From Mycolicibacterium psychrotolerans (GTDB lineage: Bacteria > Actinomycetota > Actinomycetes > Mycobacteriales > Mycobacteriaceae), in contig NZ_AP022574.1 of the NCBI RefSeq assembly GCF_010729305.1, forward strand, positions 2,418,001 through 2,482,000: a stretch of DNA of 64,000 nucleotides, read 5' to 3'. Below the pieces are notes generated by a model, which saw only the letters and a list, made by a program, of their open reading frames with translations, was not told where the DNA came from and did no database searches. The position numbers and the translations under genes were made by a program. Shown here one piece after another: positions 18,548 through 27,861 of this stretch. Numbering within the stretch: the stretch's first letter is position 1; each line of letters opens with the position of its first letter.

Positions 18548-19696
18548 ATGCGATTTCTGCACACCGCCGACTGGCAGCTCGGCATGACCCGGCACTTCCT
18601 CAGCGGCGAGGCCCAGCCCCGGTACTCGGCGGCCCGGCGCGGCGCGGTCACCGCCCTGGGGCCGCTCGCCACCGACACCGGCGCCGAGTTCGTGGTGGTC
18701 GCCGGGGACGTCTTCGAGCACAACCAGCTCGCCCCGCGGGAGGTCAGCCAGTCGCTCGAGGCGATGCGCGGCATCGGCGTGCCGGTGTACCTGCTGCCCG
18801 GCAACCACGACCCGCTCGACGCCGCCTCGGTCTACACCAGTGCGCTGTTCACCGCTGAGCGCCCGGACAACGTGATCGTCCTCGACCGGCCGGGCGTGCA
18901 TCAGGTGCGCCCCGGGCTGGAGCTGGTCGCGGCACCGTGGTCGTCGAAGTTCCCGACCATCGATCTGGTCGCCCAGGTACTCGACGGTCTGCCCGCCGAC
19001 GGGGTGACCCGCATCGTGGTCGGGCACGGCGCGGTCGACATCCTGGTGCCCGACAAGGATCGGGCGTCGCTCATCGGGCTGTCCGCACTGGAGGCGGCGC
19101 TGGCCCGCGGCGCGGTGCACTATGTCGCGTTGGGCGACAAGCATTCTGTGTTGAACGTCGGATCCTCGGGCCGGGTGTGGTACTCCGGTGCGCCGGAGGT
19201 GACGAACTTCGACGACGTCGAACCGGATCCGGGCAACGTGCTGGTCGTCGACATCGACGAGGCGGACCCTCGCCGGCAGGTGCGGGTCGATCCGCGCCGG
19301 GTCGGCACCTGGCGGTTCCTGTCGCTGCGCCACGGCGTGGACAACAGCCGCGACGTGGCCGATCTCGACATCAATCTCGACCTGATGCCGGACAAGGAAC
19401 GCACGGTGATCCGGCTCGGGCTGACCGGGTCACTGACCGTCACCGACAAGGCAGCGCTCGATGTCTGCCTGGACCGCTACGCCCGCGTGTTCGCCGCTCT
19501 GGTGCCGTGGGACAGGCAGACCGACATCGCGGTGATGCCCGCCGATGGGGAGTTCGACGACCTCGGTATCGGCGGGTTCGCCGCCGCCGCGGTCGACGAG
19601 CTGGTCGCCACTGCGCGCTCGTCGGGAGACGACGCCGAGGACGCCCGCGCGGCGTTGGCCCTGCTGCTGCGCCTGACCGAGGGGGGAGCAGCGTGA
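18548..19696 (+). CDS. SbcD/Mre11-like DNA repair metallophosphoesterase
   Basis: A 382-residue calcineurin-like phosphoesterase with the metal ligands in order: HTADWQLG, AGDVFEHNQ, LPGNHDPLD, VVGHGAV and ALGDKHS. Such proteins form a nuclease head with an SbcC/Rad50-type ATPase, here the next gene, whose GTG start overlaps this stop (GTGA). The pair corresponds to Rv1277/Rv1278 and is distinct from the classic sbcCD. It probably processes DNA ends. The ribosome site AAAGGA lies before the ATG. Confidence 0.88.
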   Translation: MRFLHTADWQLGMTRHFLSGEAQPRYSAARRGAVTALGPLATDTGAEFVVVAGDVFEHNQLAPREVSQSLEAMRGIGVPVYLLPGNHDPLDAASVYTSALFTAERPDNVIVLDRPGVHQVRPGLELVAAPWSSKFPTIDLVAQVLDGLPADGVTRIVVGHGAVDILVPDKDRASLIGLSALEAALARGAVHYVALGDKHSVLNVGSSGRVWYSGAPEVTNFDDVEPDPGNVLVVDIDEADPRRQVRVDPRRVGTWRFLSLRHGVDNSRDVADLDINLDLMPDKERTVIRLGLTGSLTVTDKAALDVCLDRYARVFAALVPWDRQTDIAVMPADGEFDDLGIGGFAAAAVDELVATARSSGDDAEDARAALALLLRLTEGGAA

Positions 19697-22347
19697 AGCT
19701 GCACCGGTTGACGCTGACCAACTATCGCGGAATCACCCACCGGGACATCTGCTTCCCCGACAGCGGCGTCATCGTGGTCAGCGGCGCCAATGAGATCGGC
19801 AAGTCGTCGATGCTCGAAGCGCTGGATCTGCTGCTGGAGTCGAAGGACCGCTCGACCAAGAAGGACGTCAAGCAGGTCAAGCCCACCCACGCCGACGTCG
19901 GCGCCGAGGTGACGGCCGAGATCTCCACGGGCCCCTACCGTTTCGTGTATCGCAAGCGTTTCCACAAGAAGCCGGAAACGGAACTGACGGTGCTCGCGCC
20001 CCGTCGTGAGCAGCTCACCGGCGACGAGGCGCACGAACGGGTCCGCGCGATTCTCGCCGAGACCGTCGACCTCGACCTCTGGCAGGCGCAGCGGGTCATC
20101 CAGTCGGCGTCGACGTCGGCGACCGACCTGTCCGGGTGCAACGCGCTGTCCCGGGCCCTGGACGTGGTCGCCGGCGAGGTCGACGCGACGCCCGTCGCCG
20201 GCGCAGGGCCGGTCGACACGCTGCTGGTCGACCGCATCGATGAGGAGTATCGGCGCTATTTCACCGCGACCGGGCGGCCCACCGGCGAGTGGCTGACGGC
20301 CACCACCCGCCTGCGCAGCGCGGACGAGGACGTGGCCCGCTGCGCCGCGGCGATCGCCGAGGTCGACGACGCCGTGCGCCGGCACGCGACGCTCACCCGT
20401 GACCTGAACGCGCTGGCAGCTGAAAAGGTCGCTGCCGCAGCATCTCTGACGGCAGTGCGCGCCGCAGCCGAGGCGATCGCCGTCCTCACCGGAGAGCTCG
20501 CGCAGGCCAGAGTGCGCGCGGGGGCGGCGGAATCCACGCATGCCGCGTCGCTGGCAACCCTCACCGAGCGGCGGCGTACCCGGGCCGAGATCGACGAGCG
20601 CACCGCGACCGTCACCCGCCTGCAGCAGGAGGCCCAGACCGCCGCCGACGATGCCGACACCGCGCGCGAGATGCGGGTGAGCGCCGACGAGACCGCGCAG
20701 CAGGCCCGGACGCTGCTCGAGGCCTGCAAGCAGCGCGTCGACGCGGCGCACGCCGCGGTGGCACTGCTGGCCGACCGGGAGGAAGCCGACCGCCTCGCCG
20801 CGCGGATCGCCACCATCGAGCGGCATCAACGCGAACTCGACGCCGCAACACGGGATTTGGCGAAGATCACGCTCACCGCCGAGCTGATGTCGACCATCGA
20901 GAAGGCGGCGGCCGCGGTCGACCGGGCCGCGTCGGCCGTCGACCTGACCTCGGCCCGCATCGAGATGACCGCGGCCACCGACGTGGATGTCGCGGTCGAC
21001 GGCGAGGCGGTGACGCTGCAGCCCGGCCAGCGCTGGTCGGCGGCGGTGACCGGCGCGACGGAGCTCGACATCCCGGGTGTGCTGACCGTGCGGGTGGTGG
21101 CCGGCGCCACCGCCAGCAGCACCCAGGCGGCACTGGACCGCGCGACCGAGACGCTGGGCGCCGCGCTGCGCGAGGCCGGGGTGCCCGACCTCGACGCCGC
21201 CCGGGCGCTCGACGCCCGACGGCAGGAACTGCAGGCGGCAGGCAGGCAGGTACGGGCGATTCTGGCGGCGCTGTCCACCGACGATTCGCTCGATGCGCTC
21301 CGGACGCGGCTGGCCGACGTGCGGGGCCGGCTGCCGGCCGAGGACGGCCTGTTCGACGCCACCACGGCCGCGGTGCAGGATCCCGCCGCGCAGCGTCGTG
21401 AGCTGATCGAGGCCACCGCGGCACACCAGCAGGCCCTGCGTGACTGCGAGACCCACGCCAAGGTCGCCGAGGCTGCCGCCACGCTGGTGACCGAACGGGA
21501 GCTGCGCGCCGCCCGCGTCAAGGAGAAGCTCGCCGTCGTGGCCGAGGAACTGGCCGCCGCGGGGCACCGTCTGGCCGAGGCCCGCGCCACGGTCGCCGAC
21601 GACCAGCTGGCCGTCACGACCCAAGCCGACGCCGACGCGGCGACGGCGGCGGCGGCAGAGGTGGCCCGGCTGACCGAGGAGCTGGCCCGCCACGCCCCCG
21701 AGGAGGTCGCCGCGCGCCTCGACGAGGCCGAGCGTGTGGCCGCGAGTGCCGTCGCGCGGCACGACGAGGCCGCCGAAGCCCTGCGCGAGGTCGCCGCGCA
21801 GCTGAAGGTCTTCGGCACCGAGGGGCGCAAGGGAAGGCTCGATGCCGCCGAGACCGAACGGGAGCGGGCCCACGCCGACTACGGGCGGGTGCAGCGCCGG
21901 GCCCGCGCCGCGCAGCTGCTGCGGACGGTGATGGGCCGGCACCGAGACGCCATGCGGTCGCGCTATGTCGATCCGTTCCGCACCGAGGTGGAACGCTTGG
22001 GCCGCATCGTCTTCGGGGAGACCTTCGAAGTCGACGTGGACAGTGAGCTGCGTATCGGCCACCGCACCCTGTCAGGGCGAACGGTCCCGTATGACTCGCT
22101 GTCCGGTGGCGCCAAGGAACAGCTGGGCATCGTCGCCCGGCTGGCGGGGGCCACGCTGGTCGCCAAGGAGGACAGCGTGCCGGTGGTGATCGACGACGCG
22201 CTCGGCTTCACCGACGCCGAGCGGCTGACCCGGATGGCCGAGGTGTTCGACGCGGTGGCCGGTGACGGGCAGGTGATCATCCTGACCTGCAGCCCGCAGC
22301 GCTACGCCGGGGTGCAGACCGCGCGCCACATCGAACTGGTCACGTAG
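19693..22347 (+). CDS. SbcC/Rad50-like coiled-coil ATPase
   Basis: The 884-residue protein has an N-terminal Walker A GANEIGKSS (about residues 31-39), a long Ala/Glu/Arg-rich coiled coil interrupted near its middle by a small beta-rich insert (about residues 430-480), and a C-terminal head with signature LSGGAKEQLG and Walker B VPVVIDDALGF. The domain order matches SMC-like DNA-repair ATPases. It is partner to the upstream phosphoesterase. The GTG start overlaps that gene's stop. I see no Cys-x-x-Cys zinc hook in the coiled coil, so it resembles the YhaN branch more than true Rad50. Confidence 0.88.
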   Translation: MKLHRLTLTNYRGITHRDICFPDSGVIVVSGANEIGKSSMLEALDLLLESKDRSTKKDVKQVKPTHADVGAEVTAEISTGPYRFVYRKRFHKKPETELTVLAPRREQLTGDEAHERVRAILAETVDLDLWQAQRVIQSASTSATDLSGCNALSRALDVVAGEVDATPVAGAGPVDTLLVDRIDEEYRRYFTATGRPTGEWLTATTRLRSADEDVARCAAAIAEVDDAVRRHATLTRDLNALAAEKVAAAASLTAVRAAAEAIAVLTGELAQARVRAGAAESTHAASLATLTERRRTRAEIDERTATVTRLQQEAQTAADDADTAREMRVSADETAQQARTLLEACKQRVDAAHAAVALLADREEADRLAARIATIERHQRELDAATRDLAKITLTAELMSTIEKAAAAVDRAASAVDLTSARIEMTAATDVDVAVDGEAVTLQPGQRWSAAVTGATELDIPGVLTVRVVAGATASSTQAALDRATETLGAALREAGVPDLDAARALDARRQELQAAGRQVRAILAALSTDDSLDALRTRLADVRGRLPAEDGLFDATTAAVQDPAAQRRELIEATAAHQQALRDCETHAKVAEAAATLVTERELRAARVKEKLAVVAEELAAAGHRLAEARATVADDQLAVTTQADADAATAAAAEVARLTEELARHAPEEVAARLDEAERVAASAVARHDEAAEALREVAAQLKVFGTEGRKGRLDAAETERERAHADYGRVQRRARAAQLLRTVMGRHRDAMRSRYVDPFRTEVERLGRIVFGETFEVDVDSELRIGHRTLSGRTVPYDSLSGGAKEQLGIVARLAGATLVAKEDSVPVVIDDALGFTDAERLTRMAEVFDAVAGDGQVIILTCSPQRYAGVQTARHIELVT

Positions 22348-22370
22348 CCGCGCGGCTAGACTTCGCGGTC

Positions 22371-23912
22371 GTGGATGCCGACTACGTGGTGGTGGGGACG
22401 GGTTCGGCCGGCGCGGTGGTGGCCAACCGGCTCAGTGCCGATCCGTCCGTCCGCGTGGTGGTGCTCGAAGCAGGCAAGCGTGACCGCGACCCCTTCGTGC
22501 ACATCCCGGCCGGCTTCTCGAAGCTGATGCGCGGTCCGCTGGACTGGGACTACCTGACCGAACCGCAGCAGGGGCTGGCCGGTCGGCGGGTGTACTGGCC
22601 GCGCGGCAAGGTGCTCGGCGGGTCGTCGTCGATGAACGCGATGATGTGGGTGCCCGGCTTCGCGGCCGACTACGACGCATGGGGCGAACAGGCGGGTCCG
22701 TCGTGGGACTTCGCCCACCTCGAGCCGTATCTGCAGCAGGTGCAGGCCGGCCCGCTCGTCATCTCCGAACAGCGCAGCCCCCGCGCCTCGACCGCCGCGT
22801 GGCTGACCGCCGTGCGCGAGTGCGGGCACCGCGTCGAGGAGCCGACGTCAGCGCAGCCCCAAGGCTTTTGCCAGACCAAGGTCACTCAGCGGCGCGGCGC
22901 ACGGTGGAGCAGTGCCGACGCCTACCTGAAACCCGTTCGCCGGCGTAAGAACCTCACCGTGCTCACCGAAGCGACCGCGACCCGGGTCGTGTTCGCCGGG
23001 GACCGCGCGATCGGAGTCGAGTTCGACGGCAAGGGCGGGCGCACCGTCGTCACCGCGCGCCGCGAGGTGGTGCTGTGCGCCGGGGCGATCAACACGCCGC
23101 AATTGTTGATGCTCTCCGGTGTCGGCGACCACGACCAGCTCGCCCGCCACGGCATCACCACGGTGGCGCACCGGCCGGCGGTTGGCGCGAATCTGCTCGA
23201 CCACCTCGTCGTCCCGCTGGGCTTCGACGTGCCGTACGACACGCTGTTCGCCGCCGAGAAGCCGCTGGAGCTGCTCAACTATCTGCTGCGCCGCCGCGGC
23301 ATGCTCACCTCGAACGTCGGTGAGGCGTACGGCTTCGTCAAGAGCCGTCCCGAGCTCGAGCTACCCGACCTCGAGCTGATCTTCGCTCCCGCACCGTTTT
23401 TCGACGAGGCCATCGGCGATCCCTACCTCAACCACGCCGTCGTCATGGGGCCCATCCTGCTCACCCCGGCCAGCAGCGGCGTGATCGCGCTGCGCTCAGC
23501 GGACCCGTACGACAAGCCGCTGATCGATCCCCGCTATCTGAGCGATTACGCCGGGGCCGACCGCGAGGCGTTGATGTCGGGCCTGCGGATGTGCGCCGAC
23601 ATCGCCAGGTCCCCGGCGCTGCGCGGCACCATCGGCCGGATCGCCCGCCCGCTCAACGCGACCGAGCTCGACGACGACACGCTGGCGCGGGCGCTGGAGA
23701 CGGTGTCGCACACCCTGTACCACCCCGTCGGCACCTGCCGCATGGGCACCGACGAGGCCAGCGTCGTCGATCCGGAACTGCGGGTGCGCGGTGTGCGCGC
23801 CCTGCGGGTGGCCGACGCATCGGTGATGCCGACGCTGATCCGCGGCCACACCCATGCGCCGACCACGGTCGTCGGTGAGAAGGCCGCCGATCTGATCCGC
23901 TCAGCTCACTGA
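22371..23912 (+). CDS. GMC-family FAD oxidoreductase (choline dehydrogenase-like)
   Basis: A 513-residue FAD enzyme with the N-terminal ADP-binding motif VVGTGSAGAVVANRL, the GMC signature WPRGKVLGGSSSMNAM (about residues 80-95), the second signature GAINTPQLLMLSGVG and the C-terminal active site HTLYHPVGTCRMG with a final HTHAPTTVVGEKAADLI. It oxidises an alcohol to an aldehyde; the true substrate is not known. It is the Rv1279 counterpart. A TAGACT box 8 nt before the GTG suggests its own leaderless promoter rather than readthrough from the SbcC-like gene. Confidence 0.9.
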   Translation: MDADYVVVGTGSAGAVVANRLSADPSVRVVVLEAGKRDRDPFVHIPAGFSKLMRGPLDWDYLTEPQQGLAGRRVYWPRGKVLGGSSSMNAMMWVPGFAADYDAWGEQAGPSWDFAHLEPYLQQVQAGPLVISEQRSPRASTAAWLTAVRECGHRVEEPTSAQPQGFCQTKVTQRRGARWSSADAYLKPVRRRKNLTVLTEATATRVVFAGDRAIGVEFDGKGGRTVVTARREVVLCAGAINTPQLLMLSGVGDHDQLARHGITTVAHRPAVGANLLDHLVVPLGFDVPYDTLFAAEKPLELLNYLLRRRGMLTSNVGEAYGFVKSRPELELPDLELIFAPAPFFDEAIGDPYLNHAVVMGPILLTPASSGVIALRSADPYDKPLIDPRYLSDYAGADREALMSGLRMCADIARSPALRGTIGRIARPLNATELDDDTLARALETVSHTLYHPVGTCRMGTDEASVVDPELRVRGVRALRVADASVMPTLIRGHTHAPTTVVGEKAADLIRSAH

Positions 23913-25256
23913 CTGCAGGCGCTGCGGCGCGTCGAACGTCACCGGTGGAAGGCCGAGGTGGTCGCGCAACGTGTTTCCGGTGTACTCGGTGCGGAAGAGC
24001 CCGCGCCGCTGTAGCTCCGGGACGACGGCGTCGACGAAATCGTTGAAGGTGCCCGGGGTTTGGGCCGCCGACACCATGAAGCCGTCGGCCTCACCGGCCC
24101 GGAAAGACTCCTCGATCTGGTCGGCCACCTGGCCGGCGGTGCCCACGAACTGTGGCAGCAGCACGCCCTGGGCGTACCAGTTCCCGATGTCGCGCAAGGT
24201 GAGGTTGTCCCGGTTGGCGACCCGTCGCGCGGTGTCGAACAGTCCCTGCGTGCCGCTGACGGTGACGTCTTCGACCGGGGCGTCGAGGTCGTAGACCGAG
24301 AAGTCGTGGTCGGTGTGCACCGACAGTGTGATGAGCCCGGAGATCGGGTCGGCCAGTTCGTTGTGGAACGCCTGTTTCTCGCGGGCGATCGACTCGGTCT
24401 CGCCGATGAAGGGGATGAACGCCGGGAAGATCAGCACCGAGTCGGGGTCGCGGCCGACGTCGGAGGCGCGGGACTTGATGTCGTCGTAGTAGGCGCGCCG
24501 GCCTTCCGGCGTCGGGTCGATCTCGAAGATCGCCTCCGCCCACCTCGCGGCGAAGTCCCTGCCCGTCGCGGAGGAGCCGGCCTGGATCAGCACCGGGCGG
24601 CCCTGCGGTGAGTGCGGAACGTTGAGCGGTCCGCGGGTGCGGAAGTACTCGCCGTCGTGGTCGACGCGGCGGATGCGCGTGGGGTCGGCGAACACGCCGG
24701 ACTCCTTGTCGAGCACCAGCGCGTCGGGGTCCCAGCTGGACCACAGGTCCAGTGCGGTCCGGACGAATTCATCGGCGCGCTGGTAGCGGTACTCGTGGGC
24801 GAGATGGTCGTCGTGGCCGAAGTTCTGCGCTTCGCTCTGCGTCAATGAGGTCACGATGTTCCACGCCACCCGGCCCGCGGTGATGTGGTCGAGGCTGGCG
24901 AAGATGCGCGCCAATTCATAAGGGTGGAAGTAGGTGGCCGACTTGGTGATCGCGACCCCGAGCTTGGAGGTGACCGCCCCGATGCTGGCCGCCACGATCG
25001 AGGGGTCCAGGGTCGCGGTGGCCTGCGTTCCGCGTCGCAGCGGTTCGGTGATGTCGTCGCCGTAGCGCACCGGCGCGGCCAGCAGGTCGGCGAAGAACAC
25101 GAAGTCGAACTTGCCGCGTTCCAGGATGCGTCCGATCCGGTGGTAGTAGTCCGGTGTGGTGAAGCGGGTGTCGCTGGCGGGATGACGCCAGGCGGCATGG
25201 GAGTGGGTGACCTGCGAGGCGATCTGAAATCCGCCGAGGTGCAGTTGTCGAGTCAT
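23901..25256 (-). CDS. NtaA/SnaA/DszA-type flavin monooxygenase
   Basis: A 451-residue two-component luciferase-like monooxygenase. Family marks are the start LHLGGFQIASQVTHSHAAW, GKFDFVFFADLLAAP, the block AGRVAWNIVTSL and LIQAGSSATGRDFAARWAEA. Members attack organosulfur or aminopolycarboxylate compounds with FMNH2 from a separate reductase. It sits 11 nt after the DszC-like gene and the pair looks like a sulfur- or xenobiotic-scavenging operon. No reductase is nearby. The 3' end overlaps the convergent GMC gene by 12 bp. Confidence 0.88.
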   Translation of the reverse strand: MTRQLHLGGFQIASQVTHSHAAWRHPASDTRFTTPDYYHRIGRILERGKFDFVFFADLLAAPVRYGDDITEPLRRGTQATATLDPSIVAASIGAVTSKLGVAITKSATYFHPYELARIFASLDHITAGRVAWNIVTSLTQSEAQNFGHDDHLAHEYRYQRADEFVRTALDLWSSWDPDALVLDKESGVFADPTRIRRVDHDGEYFRTRGPLNVPHSPQGRPVLIQAGSSATGRDFAARWAEAIFEIDPTPEGRRAYYDDIKSRASDVGRDPDSVLIFPAFIPFIGETESIAREKQAFHNELADPISGLITLSVHTDHDFSVYDLDAPVEDVTVSGTQGLFDTARRVANRDNLTLRDIGNWYAQGVLLPQFVGTAGQVADQIEESFRAGEADGFMVSAAQTPGTFNDFVDAVVPELQRRGLFRTEYTGNTLRDHLGLPPVTFDAPQRLQSVS

Positions 25257-25267
25257 GGTGGCTCCGA

Positions 25268-26482
25268 TCAGAAGTAGGCGTTGGCGGGCAGGGCGGTGCC
25301 GTGCAGAAGGTTCTGGCCGATCGCCCGCGCCTTGAGCCCCACCGGGTTGTGCAGCGTGATGGTGCGGATGTTGCGCCAGTGCCGGTCGAGGTTGCGTGTT
25401 CTGCTCGACGCGCTCGCCCCGCCCAGCTCGAGCAGCCGCGTCGCCGCCTCGGGCGCCACCGCGTCGAGGTGCACCTTGACCTTGGCGACCTTGAGCTGCG
25501 CCTCGGTCGCCAGCTCGGCGTCGGGCACCCCGGTGGCGGCCTGGGAGTCGGTGGCGGCACCGATGGCTGCGGCGGCGTCCAGCACGGCCGCGCGGGCGAT
25601 GAACGCGGTGCTCGCGATCTCGCCGAGCTGGCGCTGCAGCAGCGGATCCTCGGTGGGCCGTTCGGTGACGGCGTGACTGAAACTGCGCTCCCGGGAGCGC
25701 AACAGTGCCACGCCGTCGTCGACCACCGACTCGAGGATCCCGGCGACCACGGCGTGGATGAACAGCTGCAGCGACGCGTACTGCACCGTCGGCTCGGCTT
25801 CGGCGTCGTACGGCGTGTCGGTGAGCAGCTCGCCGGGAGCCACCGTCACATCGCTGAACACCGTGGTGCCGGTGCCCGTGCGGCGCTGCCCGAAGCCGTC
25901 CCAGTCGTCGATCAGCCGCACGCCGGCCCGGTCGGCGGGCACCACGACGGTGGCCACCGAGTCGTGGTCGGTGGTGGCCGCGACAGTCAGGTAGTCGGAG
26001 AACAGGGTGCCGGTGCTGTAGAACTTCTCCCCGTCGAGCCGGTACCCGCCGTCGGCGGGCAGCAACCGGGTGTTGAACACCAGGCTGCCGACCGCGTTGG
26101 CGCCTTTCTCGCTGAACGCGTTGCCGAACGTCTTGCCCTCGACCACCTTGGCCAGCCACGCCTGCGAGGTGGGCTTCTCGGCGGTGCGCAGCCTCTCCTC
26201 GACGAACCAGAAATGGGTCCGGAAGATGTGCGCCACAATCGGATCCGCGCGCGCGACGTCGACGACAGCGGAGAACAGTTGCGGCACAGACAGTCCCGGC
26301 CCACCGAAGCGGGCGGGCAGCCGCAGCGCACCGAAGCCGGCCCGCTTGAGTGCGCTCACCTGGTCAAAGGGGTTCTCGTCATTGCGATCTCGATCGCTGG
26401 CGCCGGCGCCGATCTCGGTGAGCAGGGCCGCGAAGCCGGCGGAATCGGGAAGCAGTGCGTGTGCGTGGTCCACGGAGGTCAT
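25268..26482 (-). CDS. Acyl-CoA dehydrogenase-fold monooxygenase (SfnB/DszC-like)
   Basis: The 404-residue protein has the acyl-CoA dehydrogenase fold but ends with the SfnB/DszC-type block DRHWRNIRTITLHNPVGLKA and lacks the usual catalytic Glu signature. Such enzymes are FMN-dependent oxygenases acting on sulfur heterocycles or sulfones. ATG at 26480-26482 is preferred because the 33 codons upstream lack homology. Cotranscription with the DszA-like gene supports a two-step desulfurisation or related pathway. The substrate is inferred only at class level. Confidence 0.85.
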   Translation of the reverse strand: MTSVDHAHALLPDSAGFAALLTEIGAGASDRDRNDENPFDQVSALKRAGFGALRLPARFGGPGLSVPQLFSAVVDVARADPIVAHIFRTHFWFVEERLRTAEKPTSQAWLAKVVEGKTFGNAFSEKGANAVGSLVFNTRLLPADGGYRLDGEKFYSTGTLFSDYLTVAATTDHDSVATVVVPADRAGVRLIDDWDGFGQRRTGTGTTVFSDVTVAPGELLTDTPYDAEAEPTVQYASLQLFIHAVVAGILESVVDDGVALLRSRERSFSHAVTERPTEDPLLQRQLGEIASTAFIARAAVLDAAAAIGAATDSQAATGVPDAELATEAQLKVAKVKVHLDAVAPEAATRLLELGGASASSRTRNLDRHWRNIRTITLHNPVGLKARAIGQNLLHGTALPANAYF

Positions 26483-26592
26483 GGGGTCAATGTGTACCGG
26501 CGGGCCGCTGCGCAGCGCACGGCTTTGGATCAGCCCGAACCGAACCGGTGCCGGCGTGACCGACCTGCGCAGACGGGGCACAATGGGGCTCG

Positions 26593-27861
26593 ATGACGAT
26601 GAACGCCAAGCGTCGCCGCGCGCACGCCAAGCTCGCCGCGCTGCCCGGTGTCCGGCCGGTGCGCCGACCGTTCGGGACCGGCGCGGCCACCGGCGGTGAC
26701 GACGAGTTCGACGTGTACTACGTGCGGACCGGCCGCAAGTCGGCCCACCCGCTGCTGGTCATCCCGGGTGGCCCCGGCGCCGCCTCGGTTGCGCTGTACC
26801 GGGCGTTCCGGCGGCGCGCCGCGGTCGCGGGCCTCGACGTGATCATGGTCGAGCACCGCGGCGTCGGCCTGTCCCGGCACGACGACCGGGGCGCCGACCT
26901 GCCGCCCGAGGCGCTGACCGTGCGGGCCGTGGTCGACGACCTCGCCGCCGTGCTCGATGACGCCCAGGTCGACAAGGCCATCGTCTACGGCGCCTCGTAC
27001 GGCACCTACCTGGCCGCCGGGTTGGGCAAATCGCACCCGTCGCGGGTGCACGCGATGGTGCTGGACTCGCCGCTGCTGTCGTGCGCCGACATCGCCGAGG
27101 TGCGGGCGATGACCCGCCGCGTGCTGTGGGACGGGACGGTGCCCGGAACCGCGGACCTGGCCGCCAAGGTGCGCCGCCTCGTCGGCGACGGCGTGGTCAG
27201 CTCCAAGGACGTCCAGCTGATCGGCGACATGTACGGAGTCGCCGGACCGGAGGTGCTGTGCCGGCAGCTGAACCTGCTGCTGGCCGGTCACGACTGGTTG
27301 TGGGCGGCCGTCGGGTTCGGGGCGCGCAACCTGCTCGAACGCAAGACCCCGTACCAGCACGAGCCCGACCTGGTGGAACGCATCGCCTACCGCGAGCTGA
27401 ACTACGGCGCCGAACCCGACGGCAAACCCCTGGACCCGGCCGTCGCGTTGCGCGAGATGGCAAGCGGTGACGTCGACTTCGAGGCCGAGCCCTACGATCT
27501 CGCCTCGGCGATGCCGGGCTTCGCCTGGCCCACCGCCGTTCTCACGGGCGGCCGCGACCTCACCACTCCGCCGGCGGTCGCGCACCGGGTCACGGACCTG
27601 ATCCCCGGCTCGGTGCTCGTCGACCTGCCGACGGCAGGGCACAGCATGCTCGACACCCGCGAACACGCGGCGCTGCAGGTGTGCCGGGCCGTCGTCGCCG
27701 GGCAGATCGACGAACTACCCTCGCGCGCCGCCGAACTCGACGCGTTGCCCGCCAATCTGAGCGTGCGCCTGCTGGTGGCAGCGATCCGGCTGGCCGCCAG
27801 TGCCGAGGGCAAGGTGCCCGACGCGGTACCGCGAGTGGTGCGCCAGGTCAGCCCTTCATGA
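26593..27861 (+). CDS. Alpha/beta-hydrolase, proline-iminopeptidase-like
   Basis: A 422-residue hydrolase with oxyanion loop PGGPGAAS (about residue 58), nucleophile elbow GASYGTY (Ser near 138), Asp in VLTGGRDLTTP and His in AGHSMLD. A helical cap lies between about 165 and 300. The family cleaves N-terminal proline or related residues, and mycobacterial members are poorly characterised. No signal peptide is seen. CACAAT 8 nt before the ATG could serve as a -10 box. The end overlaps convergent oppA by 14 bp. Confidence 0.82.
   Translation: MTMNAKRRRAHAKLAALPGVRPVRRPFGTGAATGGDDEFDVYYVRTGRKSAHPLLVIPGGPGAASVALYRAFRRRAAVAGLDVIMVEHRGVGLSRHDDRGADLPPEALTVRAVVDDLAAVLDDAQVDKAIVYGASYGTYLAAGLGKSHPSRVHAMVLDSPLLSCADIAEVRAMTRRVLWDGTVPGTADLAAKVRRLVGDGVVSSKDVQLIGDMYGVAGPEVLCRQLNLLLAGHDWLWAAVGFGARNLLERKTPYQHEPDLVERIAYRELNYGAEPDGKPLDPAVALREMASGDVDFEAEPYDLASAMPGFAWPTAVLTGGRDLTTPPAVAHRVTDLIPGSVLVDLPTAGHSMLDTREHAALQVCRAVVAGQIDELPSRAAELDALPANLSVRLLVAAIRLAASAEGKVPDAVPRVVRQVSPS

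Noticed and set aside
19477..22062. An 861-codon open frame on the minus strand over the SbcC-like gene
   Set aside because: Composition is that of an antisense frame; the plus strand has Walker A, signature and Walker B motifs.
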